Below, one piece after another: positions 45,898 to 54,945 of a stretch of 64,000 nt of DNA. Made by a program: the position numbers and the translations under genes. Each line of letters begins with the position of its first letter. The first letter of the stretch is position 1. The notes under the pieces are model-generated. The model ran no database searches. It saw only the letters and a program-made list of their open reading frames with translations, and was not told the origin of the DNA. Source of the stretch: Burkholderia ubonensis (GTDB taxonomy: Bacteria > Pseudomonadota > Gammaproteobacteria > Burkholderiales > Burkholderiaceae); NCBI RefSeq assembly GCF_902833085.1, contig NZ_CADFEB010000005.1:248001-312000 (forward strand), given 5' to 3'.

Positions 45898-47094
45898 TCA
45901 GCCGAGCGTCGCCTGCATCGCGCGCTCGATGTCCGCGCGCAGGTCGGCCTCGTCCTCGAGGCCGACGTAGAAGCGCACCAGCGTGCCGCGATGCGGCCAC
46001 TCCGGCCGCATCGACGCGACGTCGTACGGCATCGCGAGGCTGCACGCGCCGCCCCAGCTCCAGCCGATCGCGAACAGCTCCAGCGCCTCGACGAAGCGGT
46101 CGACCTGCTCCGCGCTGTAGCGCGCGTCGAAGATTACCGAGAACAGGCCGCCCGCCGCCGGAGCGCCGCCCGCGGTGAAATCGCGAACGAACGACGCATG
46201 CCCCGGACAATCCGGCAGTTGCGGATGCAGCACGGTCGCGATTTCGGGCCGCGCCTTCAGCCAGTGCGCGAGCGCGAGCGCGCTCTTGCTGTGCGCGTCG
46301 AAGCGCGCCTGCATGCTCGGCAGGCTGCGCAGCACGAGCGAGCAGTCGTCGACCGACACGCCGATCCCGCAGCGCATCCGCGCGAGCTTCAGATGCGCGT
46401 GCAGCGCCGCGTCCGCGGTGATCGTCGCACCCATCAGCAGGTCGCTGCCGCCCGACTGGTACTTGGTCAGCGCCTGCACCGAGATGTCGACGCCGTGCTC
46501 GAACGGCTTGAACGCGAGCCCCGCCGAATACGTGTTGTCGATCGCGGTGACGACGCCGTGCTGCTTCGCGACCGTCGTGATCGCCCGGACATCCGGCACT
46601 TCCATCGTCACCGAGCCGGGCGCCTCGAGCCAGATCAGGCGCGTGTTCGGCCGGATCAGGTCCGCGATGCCGGCGCCGACGAGCGGATCATAGAAACGCG
46701 CGGTGATGCCGAAATCCTTTGCGAGCCAGTTGCCGAAATCGGCGTTCGGGCCGTAGACGTTGTGCGGGATCAGCACGTCGTCGCCGGCCTTCACCAGGCC
46801 GAAGTAGACGTTCATGATCGACGCGAGACCCGACGGCTGCAGCAGCGCGTGCGTGCCGCCCTCGATCTCCGCGAGCCGTTGCGCGAGCGCGAGCGAGGTC
46901 GGCGTCGCGTGCAGGCCGTAGCGCCACTGGCTGTCCTGGCGCCAGTCGAGGTTGCGCATCGTCGCGAGGTCGGGAAACACGACCGTCGACGCACGCGCGA
47001 CCGGCGCGGCGAACGAACGGAAGCCTTCCGGAATCACGTCGTCGGGTTGAACGATGCGGGTTTGCAGCGCGCGCTTGGAAGTGGATGCAGTCAT
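45898..47094 (-). CDS. metC: Cystathionine beta-lyase-like PLP enzyme
   Basis: A 398-residue Cys/Met metabolism PLP-dependent enzyme. The PLP lysine lies in VQALTKYQSGGSDLLMGA, the phosphate-binding and aromatic residues in GGTHALLQPSGLASI and the Asp in TAIDNTYSAGLAF. The N-terminal QWRYGLHATPTSLALAQRLA is typical of MetC. It cleaves cystathionine to homocysteine, pyruvate and ammonia in methionine synthesis. A related role (methionine gamma-lyase or PatB-like) cannot be excluded. Confidence 0.85.
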   Translation of the reverse strand: MTASTSKRALQTRIVQPDDVIPEGFRSFAAPVARASTVVFPDLATMRNLDWRQDSQWRYGLHATPTSLALAQRLAEIEGGTHALLQPSGLASIMNVYFGLVKAGDDVLIPHNVYGPNADFGNWLAKDFGITARFYDPLVGAGIADLIRPNTRLIWLEAPGSVTMEVPDVRAITTVAKQHGVVTAIDNTYSAGLAFKPFEHGVDISVQALTKYQSGGSDLLMGATITADAALHAHLKLARMRCGIGVSVDDCSLVLRSLPSMQARFDAHSKSALALAHWLKARPEIATVLHPQLPDCPGHASFVRDFTAGGAPAAGGLFSVIFDARYSAEQVDRFVEALELFAIGWSWGGACSLAMPYDVASMRPEWPHRGTLVRFYVGLEDEADLRADIERAMQATLG

Positions 47095-47208
47095 GGCGAT
47101 GAGGCCGGGAGGTAGCCGAACGGTTGCTAAACGGACCGCCAGCATAGTCAAAACGGCCGCGTTTGGCCCGGTACAATGCGCGCCGCGCACACCGAGCCAG
47201 CGCGGGAC

Positions 47209-47763
47209 TCAGTCGTCGGCGCGCAGGTCGACGACGCCGCCGACCGTTTCGATCTCCTGCACGCGGCCATCGCGCACCTGCAGCGCCGCGCGCGACCCGC
47301 GCGCCGGCCGCAGCACGACCGGCTGCGGGTCCGATTCATCCGAGTTCATCCGGTCCGCCTTCAGGCCGCCCGACGCATCGAAGCGGCCGATCCACACGCC
47401 GGTGATGTTGGTGCCGTCGTTCGATTCCTCGATTTCGAGCGTATCGCCGTCGCGGTCGCCGGCCAGCAGGATCACTTCGCCCGTGTCGGCGAACTGGTAC
47501 TCGCCGTGCACGCCCTCTTCGTTCTCCTTCGGACCGAGACGCACGACGATCGGCCGGCCGCCGAGCGTGCCTTCGTAGCGCGGCAGGCGGGCGAACTCGG
47601 GATTCGGCTTGAGCGGCCGCGCGGGGGCCGAGTCGTCCTGTTGCGGGTCCTGCTGCGCGTCCGGCGCGATGACGTGTGCCGCGAATGCATGCGGCGTCGC
47701 CATGCCCGCCGCCAGCGCGCATGCGACGACGAGTGCCCGTTGCCATCCCGAATATCGACCCAC
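47209..47763 (-). CDS. Periplasmic protein of unknown function
   Basis: A 184-residue protein starting at GTG 47763, with AAGGAG nine bases before it. Sec signal to about residue 28 (HAFA), then a Gln/Asp/Pro-rich linker and a compact beta domain (YEGTLGGRPIVVRLGPKENE; GEYQFADTGEVILLAGDRDG). No known family recognised. It is 19 bases downstream of the thiolase gene on the same strand, so likely co-transcribed. Confidence 0.72.
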   Translation of the reverse strand: MGRYSGWQRALVVACALAAGMATPHAFAAHVIAPDAQQDPQQDDSAPARPLKPNPEFARLPRYEGTLGGRPIVVRLGPKENEEGVHGEYQFADTGEVILLAGDRDGDTLEIEESNDGTNITGVWIGRFDASGGLKADRMNSDESDPQPVVLRPARGSRAALQVRDGRVQEIETVGGVVDLRADD

Positions 47764-47782
47764 CTTGTGTTGCTCCTTGCTC

Positions 47783-48973
47783 TCAGATCCGCTCGAAAAT
47801 CGCGGCGATGCCCTGCCCGCCGCCGATACACATCGTCACGAGCGCGTAACGGCCGCCGATGCGCTGCAGCTCGTACAGCGCCTTCACGGCAATCAGCGCG
47901 CCCGTCGCGCCGATCGGGTGACCGAGCGAAATGCCCGACCCGTTCGGATTCACCTTCGCCGGGTCCAGCCCCAGCGCCTTCGTCACCGCGCAGGCCTGCG
48001 CGGCGAATGCCTCGTTTGCCTCGATCACGTCGAGATCCGCGACCGTCAGCCCTGCGCGCTCGAGCACCTTGCGCGTCGCCGGCACCGGGCCGATTCCCAT
48101 GTACGCGGGATCGACGCCTGCGTGCGCATACGCGACGAGACGCGCGAGCGGCCGCGCGCCGCGCTGCTCGGCCACGCCGCGCTCCATCAGCAGCACCGCG
48201 GCGGCCGCGTCGTTGATGCCCGACGCGTTGCCGGCCGTCACCGTGCCGTTTTCCTTGACGAACACCGGGCGCAGCTTCGTGAAGTCATCGGCGCTCGCGT
48301 CGTGCCGCACGTGCTCGTCGCGGTCGAACACGACCGGCGTGCCCTTCTTCGAGCCGATCAGCTCGACCGGCAGGATCTGGTCCTTGAAGTAGCCGGCCTG
48401 CGCCGCATGCGACGCGCGCCGGTGCGATTCGAGCGCCAGCGCGTCCTGCTCGTCGCGCGAGATCCCGTATTTCGCCGCCACGTTCTCCGCCGTCACGCCC
48501 ATATGGATCGACTGGAACGGATCGTTCAGCGCGCCGACCATCATGTCGACGACGCGCATGTCGCCCATCCGCTGGCCGAACCGCGCGGCCTGCATCGAAT
48601 ACGGCGCGCGGCTCATGTTTTCCGCGCCGCCGGCGATCGCGATGTCCGCATCGCCGAGCAGCACACCCTGCGCGGCCGACACGATCGCCTGCAGGCCCGA
48701 GCCGCACAGCCGGTTGACGGTGAGAGCGGGCACGTGCGGCGCGACGCCGCCGTCGATCGCGGCGACCCGCGCGAGGTACATGTCCTTCGGCTCGGTATGC
48801 ACGACGTTGCCGAACACCACGTGGCCGACCTCGTCGCCCGACACCTGCGCGCGCTGCAGCACTTCGCGCACGACCTTCGCGCCCAGCTCGGTCGGCGGAA
48901 AACCCTTCAGGCTGCCGCCGAAATCGCCGATCGCGGTCCGCACGCCGCTCACCACCACCACTTCACGCTGCAT
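47783..48973 (-). CDS. bktB: Beta-ketothiolase BktB
   Basis: A 396-residue thiolase highly similar along its length to Cupriavidus BktB, which condenses acetyl-CoA with acetyl- or propionyl-CoA for polyhydroxyalkanoate synthesis. Catalytic residues: Cys in VNRLCGSGLQA, His in LGHPIGATGA, Cys in VTMCIGGGQG. Start MQREVVVVSGVRTAIG. It lies about 11 kb from the phaCAB cluster, so the window supplies both a broad and a narrow-range thiolase. Confidence 0.92.
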   Translation of the reverse strand: MQREVVVVSGVRTAIGDFGGSLKGFPPTELGAKVVREVLQRAQVSGDEVGHVVFGNVVHTEPKDMYLARVAAIDGGVAPHVPALTVNRLCGSGLQAIVSAAQGVLLGDADIAIAGGAENMSRAPYSMQAARFGQRMGDMRVVDMMVGALNDPFQSIHMGVTAENVAAKYGISRDEQDALALESHRRASHAAQAGYFKDQILPVELIGSKKGTPVVFDRDEHVRHDASADDFTKLRPVFVKENGTVTAGNASGINDAAAAVLLMERGVAEQRGARPLARLVAYAHAGVDPAYMGIGPVPATRKVLERAGLTVADLDVIEANEAFAAQACAVTKALGLDPAKVNPNGSGISLGHPIGATGALIAVKALYELQRIGGRYALVTMCIGGGQGIAAIFERI

Positions 48974-49038
48974 GTTGCCTCCTCATCCCTTGTCCGAATG
49001 AAACAACCCCGTGGCCCGGCCGGCGTGCGGCATGCGCG

Positions 49039-49965
49039 TCAGCCCTGCATCAAGCGCTCCACCGCATCCCGCCGCGGAATCGGCGCGACCGCGCCGTAGC
49101 CCGTCGTCGACAGCGCCGCCGCCGCATTCGCGTAGCGCGCCGCCGTGAACGGATCGTCGCCCGCGACGATCCGCGCGACGAACGCGCCGCCGAAGCAGTC
49201 GCCCGCGCCCGTCGCGTCGATCGCCTCGACCGTGAAGCCCGGCACGACGCGCCGTTCGTGCGGCGTCGCGACATACGCGCCGTCCTTGCCGAGCTTCAGT
49301 GCGACGACCTGCGGCCCGAGCTCGAGCATCGCGTCGACGATCGCATCGCGATCGTCCGCGCCCGTGATCGCCGTGACGTCTTCCCAGCTCGGCAGGCAGA
49401 TGTCCGTCTGGCGCAGCGCTTCGCGCATCACCGCGCGGGCGCGCGGCAGCGGCCACAGCTTCAGGCGCAGGTTCGTGTCGAAGCTGACCTTCGCGCCGTT
49501 GCGGCGCGCATGGTCGATCGCCGCGAACGCGGCGTCGCACGCGGCCGTGCCGATCGCGAGGCTGATGCCCGACAGGTGCACGGCTTTCGCGGCGGCGAGC
49601 GCGTCGAGCGGCAGGTCGCCGGTCGCGTAGCGGCTCGCGGCCGAGCCGGCGCGCAGGTAGTCGAACTGATGGCCGGTCGGGCCGTGCGTGACGAAGTACA
49701 CGCCGGTCGGCGCCGCACGGTCGATGCGCACGTACGTCGTGTCGACGCCTTCACTGCGCCACAGGTCGTTCAGCAGCCGGCCGAACGGGTCGTCGCCGAC
49801 CGCCGACACGAAGCCCGCCGACGCGCCCTGGCGCGCGGCCGCGATGCAGAAGTTCGACGTGTCGCCGCCGAAGCCCTGCAGGAATTCGGGACGGCCCGGC
49901 TGCGACTGGTTGAATTCGACCATCGCCTCGCCGAGCGCGAGGATCTCCGGAAACGGCGCCGCCAT
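49039..49965 (-). CDS. PfkB family sugar kinase, KdgK-like
   Basis: A 308-residue ribokinase-like kinase. N-terminal EILALGEAMVEFNQ and GGDTSNFCIAAARQG (substrate lid). The C-terminal PfkB signature IDATGAGDCFGGAFVARI has the catalytic Asp. Closest in appearance to 2-keto-3-deoxygluconate kinase, but a different sugar is possible. Stop is followed after 65 bases by the BktB gene; the start is three bases from the RimO stop, so it is co-transcribed with rimO. Confidence 0.87.
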   Translation of the reverse strand: MAAPFPEILALGEAMVEFNQSQPGRPEFLQGFGGDTSNFCIAAARQGASAGFVSAVGDDPFGRLLNDLWRSEGVDTTYVRIDRAAPTGVYFVTHGPTGHQFDYLRAGSAASRYATGDLPLDALAAAKAVHLSGISLAIGTAACDAAFAAIDHARRNGAKVSFDTNLRLKLWPLPRARAVMREALRQTDICLPSWEDVTAITGADDRDAIVDAMLELGPQVVALKLGKDGAYVATPHERRVVPGFTVEAIDATGAGDCFGGAFVARIVAGDDPFTAARYANAAAALSTTGYGAVAPIPRRDAVERLMQG

Positions 49966-49968
49966 TGC

Positions 49969-51330
49969 TTACACCTCGCCCCACAGATCGTGACCGTCGG
50001 CGCCCGTGATCTTCACGGACACGAAATCGCCGACCTTGTAGCGCTTCGACGCCTTCTGCGCCGGCTCGACGTAGACGACGCCGTCGATTTCCGGCGCATC
50101 CGCCGCCGTGCGGCCGATACCGCCTTCGTCGCTCACTTCGTCGATCAGCACCTTCAGCGTCTTGCCGACCTTGCGCTCGATGCGCTTCGCCGACACCTCC
50201 TCGGCCACTTCCATGAAGCGCGCGCGGCGCGCCTCGCGCACGTCGTCGGGCAGTGCGCCGTCCAGCTCGTTCGCGGTCGCGCCTTCGACCGGCGAATACG
50301 CGAAGCAGCCGACGCGGTCGAGCTCCGCCTCGCGGATGAAGTCGAGCAGCGTCTCGAACTGCTCCTCGGTCTCGCCGGGGAAGCCTGCGATGAACGTGCT
50401 GCGGATCGTCAGGTCCGGGCAGATCTCGCGCCACTTCTGCACGCGCTCGAGCACCTTCTCGGCGTTCGCCGGGCGCTTCATGCGCTTGAGCACTTCCGGA
50501 TGCGCGTGCTGGAACGGCACGTCGAGGTACGGCAGCACGTGGCCCTTGAACGGGCCTTCGGCCATCAGCGGAATGACTTCATCGACGCTCGGATACGGAT
50601 ACACGTAGTGCAGGCGCACCCACGCGCCGTACTGCGCCGCGAGCTCGCCGAGCGCGGCGACCAGGTCGGTCATGCGCGTCTTGATCGGCTTGCCGTTCCA
50701 GAAGCCCGTGCGGTATTTGACGTCGACGCCGTAAGCGCTCGTGTCCTGCGAGATCACGAGCAGTTCCTTGACGCCGGACTTGAACAGGTTTTCCGCTTCG
50801 AGCATCACTTCGGCGACCGGGCGCGACACGAGGTCGCCGCGCATCGACGGGATGATGCAGAACGTGCAGCGGTGGTTGCAGCCTTCGGAAATCTTCAGGT
50901 ACGCGTAGTGGCGCGGCGTGAGCTTGATGCCGGCCGCGGGCACGAGGTCGACGAACGGATCGTGCGGCTTCGGCAGGTGCGAATGGACCGCCTGCATCAC
51001 CTCGCCGACCGCGTGCGGGCCGGTGACCGCGAGCACCTTCGGATGCACTTCCTCGATCAGGCCCGAGCCGCTTGCGCTCTTTTTCGCGCCGAGGCAGCCG
51101 GTGACGATCACCTTGCCGTTTTCGGTCAGCGCCTCGCCGATCGCGTCGAGGCTCTCCTGCACGGCTTCGTCGATGAAGCCGCAGGTGTTGACGACGACGA
51201 GGTCGGCGCCGTCGTAGGTGCCGGAGATTTCATAGCCCTCGGCGCGCAGCTGGGTGATGATTTGTTCGGAGTCGACCAGGGCTTTCGGGCACCCGAGGGA
51301 TACGAACCCTACTTTGGGGGATTGGGACAT
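49969..51330 (-). CDS. rimO: Ribosomal protein S12 methylthiotransferase
   Basis: A 453-residue radical-SAM enzyme that adds a methylthio group to an Asp of ribosomal protein S12. N-terminal MTTase domain with three cluster cysteines ([31 protein letters not shown]), radical-SAM motif [11 protein letters not shown] and a C-terminal TRAM domain (residues ~375-453). Length and motifs match RimO rather than MiaB (LGCPKALVD). Confidence 0.95.
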   Translation of the reverse strand: MSQSPKVGFVSLGCPKALVDSEQIITQLRAEGYEISGTYDGADLVVVNTCGFIDEAVQESLDAIGEALTENGKVIVTGCLGAKKSASGSGLIEEVHPKVLAVTGPHAVGEVMQAVHSHLPKPHDPFVDLVPAAGIKLTPRHYAYLKISEGCNHRCTFCIIPSMRGDLVSRPVAEVMLEAENLFKSGVKELLVISQDTSAYGVDVKYRTGFWNGKPIKTRMTDLVAALGELAAQYGAWVRLHYVYPYPSVDEVIPLMAEGPFKGHVLPYLDVPFQHAHPEVLKRMKRPANAEKVLERVQKWREICPDLTIRSTFIAGFPGETEEQFETLLDFIREAELDRVGCFAYSPVEGATANELDGALPDDVREARRARFMEVAEEVSAKRIERKVGKTLKVLIDEVSDEGGIGRTAADAPEIDGVVYVEPAQKASKRYKVGDFVSVKITGADGHDLWGEV

Positions 51331-51610
51331 CTTGAATGTGGGGGCGTGGCGGCAAAAAAAGAGAGTTTACAGCCATTTAGGGTTCGGCGAGCCAAAATGA
51401 GCGGGCGGAATTCACGAGCCACAGGGCGACGTGCGTATCTGCCCTTGTTCTTTCATCTGATGTATCGTGGCGCGATGCGAGCGCCGAACAACGGCCGTTG
51501 CGTCGCCTCATACGACCGGCACACGGCGCGCCCGCCCCCGAAACACGAAAGCCGTCCGCCGCGCGAGCGCGTTCGGCCAAACCCCTTCCACCTGCCCTGA
51601 AACCCTCGCC

Positions 51611-53311
51611 ATGAAGAAGCTTGTCAACCGCCCGTCCGACGTCGTGCGCGAAATGCTGGAAGGCATCGCGCGGCAGTCGCCGCATCTCGCGATCCTCGGC
51701 GACGAGCACGTGCTCGTCCGCAGGCCGCTTCCCGAACCGTCGCAGCGCGTGGTCGCGGTCCTGTCCGGCGGAGGCAGCGGCCACGAGCCCGCGCACGGCG
51801 GCTACGTCGGCGACGGGATGCTGAGCGCGGCCGTGTGCGGCGAGGTGTTCACGTCACCGTCCACCGACGCCGTGCTGGCCGCGATCCGCGCGACCGCCGG
51901 CCCGAACGGCGCGCTGCTCGTCGTCAAGAACTACACGGGCGACCGGCTCAATTTCGGGCTCGCCGCCGAACTCGCGCGCGCGGAGGGCATTCCGGTCGAG
52001 GCGGTCATCGTCGCCGACGACGTATCGCTGCGCGAGCGCGTCGAGCGCGGGCAGCGACGCGGGATCGCGGGCACCGTCCTGATCCACAAGCTCGCCGGTG
52101 CCGCCGCCGCACGCGGGCTGCCGCTCGCCCGCGTCGCCGCGATCGCGCGCGAGGCCGCGGCCGATCTCGGCACGATGGGCGTCGCACTCGACGGCTGCAC
52201 GATACCGGGCGCCGACAAATCGGGCTTCAGCCTCGCCGACCACGAAATCGAGCTCGGCCTCGGCATCCATGGCGAAAAGGGCGTGGAACGCACTGCACCG
52301 CTGCCGGCCGACGCGCTGGTCGACACGCTGCTGTCGAGCATCGTCGCCGATCTCGTCCTCGCCGGCGGCGAACGGGTCGCACTGCTCGTCAACGGTCTCG
52401 GCGCCACGCCCGACATGGAGCTGGCGATCGTGCTGCGCGCCGCGTACGACAACCTGAGCCGGCGCGGCATCGCCGTCGAACGCGCATGGGCCGGCACGTT
52501 CCTGTCGGCGCTCGACATGCCCGGCTGCTCGATTTCCGTGCTGCGGCTGAACGACGAGCGTGCGGCGCTGCTCGACGCGCCGACGCAGGCGCGCGCGTGG
52601 CCGGGCGGCGGCGCTGTCAACCCGCAGATCCGGGTGGCCGCCGAGGAAATCCGCGATGCGCCACCCGCAGCGCTCGACGCAACCGGCCGCGCATGGGCCG
52701 CGCGCCTGCAGCCGGCACTGCACGCGGTCGCGCGCACGCTGATCGACAACGAAGCGACGTTGGCGGAACTCGACGCGGCGGCCGGCGACGGCGACCTCGG
52801 CGCGAGCATGCATCGGGCCGCTCAGGCGATTCTCGCGTTGCCCGACGCCGCGTACGGCACGCCGGCCGGCGCGCTCACGGCGCTCGGCGCCGCGTTGCGT
52901 CGCGCGATCGCGGGCAGTTCGGGGCCCTTCTACGCAACCGCGCTGCTGCGTGCGTCGCGCCGCCTTGCCGACGTCGCCGAGCCGTCGGCGCGCGACTGGG
53001 CCATGGCGTTCCGCAGTGCGGTGGAGTCGATCGGTGAGCTGGGCGGTGCGCGCGCCGGCGACCGGACGATGCTCGATGCGCTGGTGCCGGCCGTCGACGC
53101 GTTCGACCGTGCGCTCGAAGACGATCCGAACGGCGCTGCCGCATGGGCCGTGGCCGTCGAAGCCGCCGAACGCGGCGCGCAGGCAACCGCCCGCATGACG
53201 CCGCGCGCGGGGCGTGCGAGCTATCTGGGCGAACGCGCGATCGGCACGCCCGACGGAGGCGCCGTCGCGGTCGCATACTGGTTGCGGGCGTTGCTGCCGC
53301 ACGTGCGGTAA
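51611..53311 (+). CDS. Dihydroxyacetone kinase, fused DhaK-DhaL type
   Basis: A 566-residue ATP-dependent kinase. DhaK domain, residues 1-330: SGGGSGHEPAHGGYVGDGM and GLGIHGEKGVER (His that holds dihydroxyacetone covalently). DhaL domain, about 355-565: the ADP/Mg-binding GDGDLGASMH and AGSSGPFYATALL. It phosphorylates dihydroxyacetone, feeding glycolysis; the fused architecture is the ATP-dependent Citrobacter type rather than the PEP-dependent one. No partner enzyme adjacent. Confidence 0.92.
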   Translation: MKKLVNRPSDVVREMLEGIARQSPHLAILGDEHVLVRRPLPEPSQRVVAVLSGGGSGHEPAHGGYVGDGMLSAAVCGEVFTSPSTDAVLAAIRATAGPNGALLVVKNYTGDRLNFGLAAELARAEGIPVEAVIVADDVSLRERVERGQRRGIAGTVLIHKLAGAAAARGLPLARVAAIAREAAADLGTMGVALDGCTIPGADKSGFSLADHEIELGLGIHGEKGVERTAPLPADALVDTLLSSIVADLVLAGGERVALLVNGLGATPDMELAIVLRAAYDNLSRRGIAVERAWAGTFLSALDMPGCSISVLRLNDERAALLDAPTQARAWPGGGAVNPQIRVAAEEIRDAPPAALDATGRAWAARLQPALHAVARTLIDNEATLAELDAAAGDGDLGASMHRAAQAILALPDAAYGTPAGALTALGAALRRAIAGSSGPFYATALLRASRRLADVAEPSARDWAMAFRSAVESIGELGGARAGDRTMLDALVPAVDAFDRALEDDPNGAAAWAVAVEAAERGAQATARMTPRAGRASYLGERAIGTPDGGAVAVAYWLRALLPHVR

Positions 53312-53580
53312 GCGGCAACTCGGCCGTGCTCGCCAATTGAAGCGGTGTTGTAGTAAGCAAGCGCGTCGCCTTGGTTGCGCCACTCGACAGCCTCTTCGAC
53401 CATTGCGTACCGGGCAACGATAGAAGCACAGTCTTCGCCACGCTGGACGAGCGCAAGGATGACTGACCGCTGTCTGTCCGGGCGCACGGTCGCGAAGATG
53501 CGTCCGCCACCTTCTCGCCGGCCACTCAGGCCGGCGCCTAACCCTCCGCAATCACCCTGCCGAAACGAAAGGACGGCTCC
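53312..53580. other. Spacer between dihydroxyacetone kinase and M16 genes, with a coding-like leftward frame
   Basis: A leftward frame stays open from about 53560 to 53221. In 53330-53540 it reads like protein (SVILALVQRGEDCASIVARY, then AMVEEAVEWRNQGDALAYYN) with AT-ending codons unlike the host. It would overlap the kinase gene end, has no good start beyond GTG 53487 and matches nothing I recognise. It is probably a remnant at the left edge of the M16 insertion. Confidence 0.3.
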
Positions 53581-54945
53581 ATGTCATTACGACGTTTGAT
53601 ACGCACTGGGCTCTCGCTATGCCTGTTGATCGCAGGCACGGCGATGGCCCAACCGGTCGAAGTACCGGGTTTTACCCACGTACGCTCCCTGGGCGGTATC
53701 GACGAATACCGCCTGGACCCCAACGGTCTCACCGTGCTGGCCATGCCCGACCCTGCCGCGACGGTGGTCAGTCTCCAGGTGTTGTACAAGGTGGGTTCAC
53801 GCAACGAGGTCACCGGCACCACCGGCGGCACCCACCTGCTGGAGCACCTGATGTTCAAGGGAAGCCGGCACTACAACAGGGAACAAGGCAACTCGCTGAA
53901 CGTCTACATGGAGCGGGTCGGCGCCAGCTTCAACGCCACCACCTCGATGGACCGCACCAACTACTTCGGCACACTCGGGCGTGATGCGTTGGAAGGCTAC
54001 ATCGCGATCGAGGCCGACCGCATGCGTAACCTGCTGCTGCGCCCGGAAGACCTGGCCAGCGAGATGACGGTGGTGCGCAACGAGTACGAGCAGGGCGAGA
54101 ACAGTCCTTTCCGCGCCTTGTTCCAGCAGGTACTGGCCACCGCTTACCAGGCGCACCCCTACCATCACCCCACCATCGGCTGGCGTAGCGACATCGAGCA
54201 TGCCAGCGTGAACAAGCTGCGAGCCTTCTACGACACCTACTACTGGCCGGACAATGCGGTGGTCATCCTGGTCGGAGACTTCCGGCCGGAGCAAGCGCTC
54301 GGCTGGATCAAGCAGTACTACGGCGACATCCCGCGCGCACCCGCGGCGATCCCGGCGTTGACTACCGAGGAACCGCCGCAGCAGGGGCCGCGACGGCTGG
54401 TGCTCAAACGGGCCGGTGCAACGGGCAATCTGATCATCGCCTTCAAGGCACCTCACGCCCTGCATCCCGATGCGGCTGCATTAACCGTGCTGGGCCTGGT
54501 ATTGAGCCAGGGCAAGAGCAGCCCGCTGTATCGCACGCTGGTGGACACAGCGGTTGCCACGAATGCCAGAGCCAGCTTCATGGCGCAGCACGATCCCGGT
54601 CCGTTTCTGGTCACGATCAGCCTGTCGCCCAACGCCAAACACGAGCAAGCCGAGAAAATCGCCTGGGCCGAACTGGAACGCATCAAGACCGAGGGCGTGA
54701 CTCGCGAGGATATCCAGCGGGTGCTGGGTCCTTACCGCGCCGAACAGATCTACAAGCGCGACGGTGTCGGCATGACCTCCGCCCTGTTGGGCGAGGCGGT
54801 CGCGCAGGGCGATTGGACCCAGTTCGTCACCGAGCTGGAACAACTGGAAAAGGTCACGCCCGCCGATGTGCAGCGGGTTGCCCGCAAGTACCTCAATGAA
54901 GACCAGAGCACCACCGGCTGGTTCGTACCGGAGAAGTCCACATGA
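53581..54945 (+). CDS. M16 family zinc metallopeptidase (catalytic subunit)
   Basis: A 454-residue exported peptidase of the inverzincin family. Sec signal to residue 23 (GTAMA). The inverted zinc motif HLLEH is at residues 85-89, and the third ligand Glu lies about 75 residues later in VVRNEYEQGENS. Two M16 lobes (about 45-190 and 200-380). AAAGGA sits about ten bases upstream of the ATG. The partner gene overlaps by four bases. Codon use is more relaxed (CTG/TTG, GGC/GGT mix) and GC lower than neighbours, suggesting horizontal acquisition from a pseudomonad- or xanthomonad-like source. Confidence 0.9.
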   Translation: MSLRRLIRTGLSLCLLIAGTAMAQPVEVPGFTHVRSLGGIDEYRLDPNGLTVLAMPDPAATVVSLQVLYKVGSRNEVTGTTGGTHLLEHLMFKGSRHYNREQGNSLNVYMERVGASFNATTSMDRTNYFGTLGRDALEGYIAIEADRMRNLLLRPEDLASEMTVVRNEYEQGENSPFRALFQQVLATAYQAHPYHHPTIGWRSDIEHASVNKLRAFYDTYYWPDNAVVILVGDFRPEQALGWIKQYYGDIPRAPAAIPALTTEEPPQQGPRRLVLKRAGATGNLIIAFKAPHALHPDAAALTVLGLVLSQGKSSPLYRTLVDTAVATNARASFMAQHDPGPFLVTISLSPNAKHEQAEKIAWAELERIKTEGVTREDIQRVLGPYRAEQIYKRDGVGMTSALLGEAVAQGDWTQFVTELEQLEKVTPADVQRVARKYLNEDQSTTGWFVPEKST

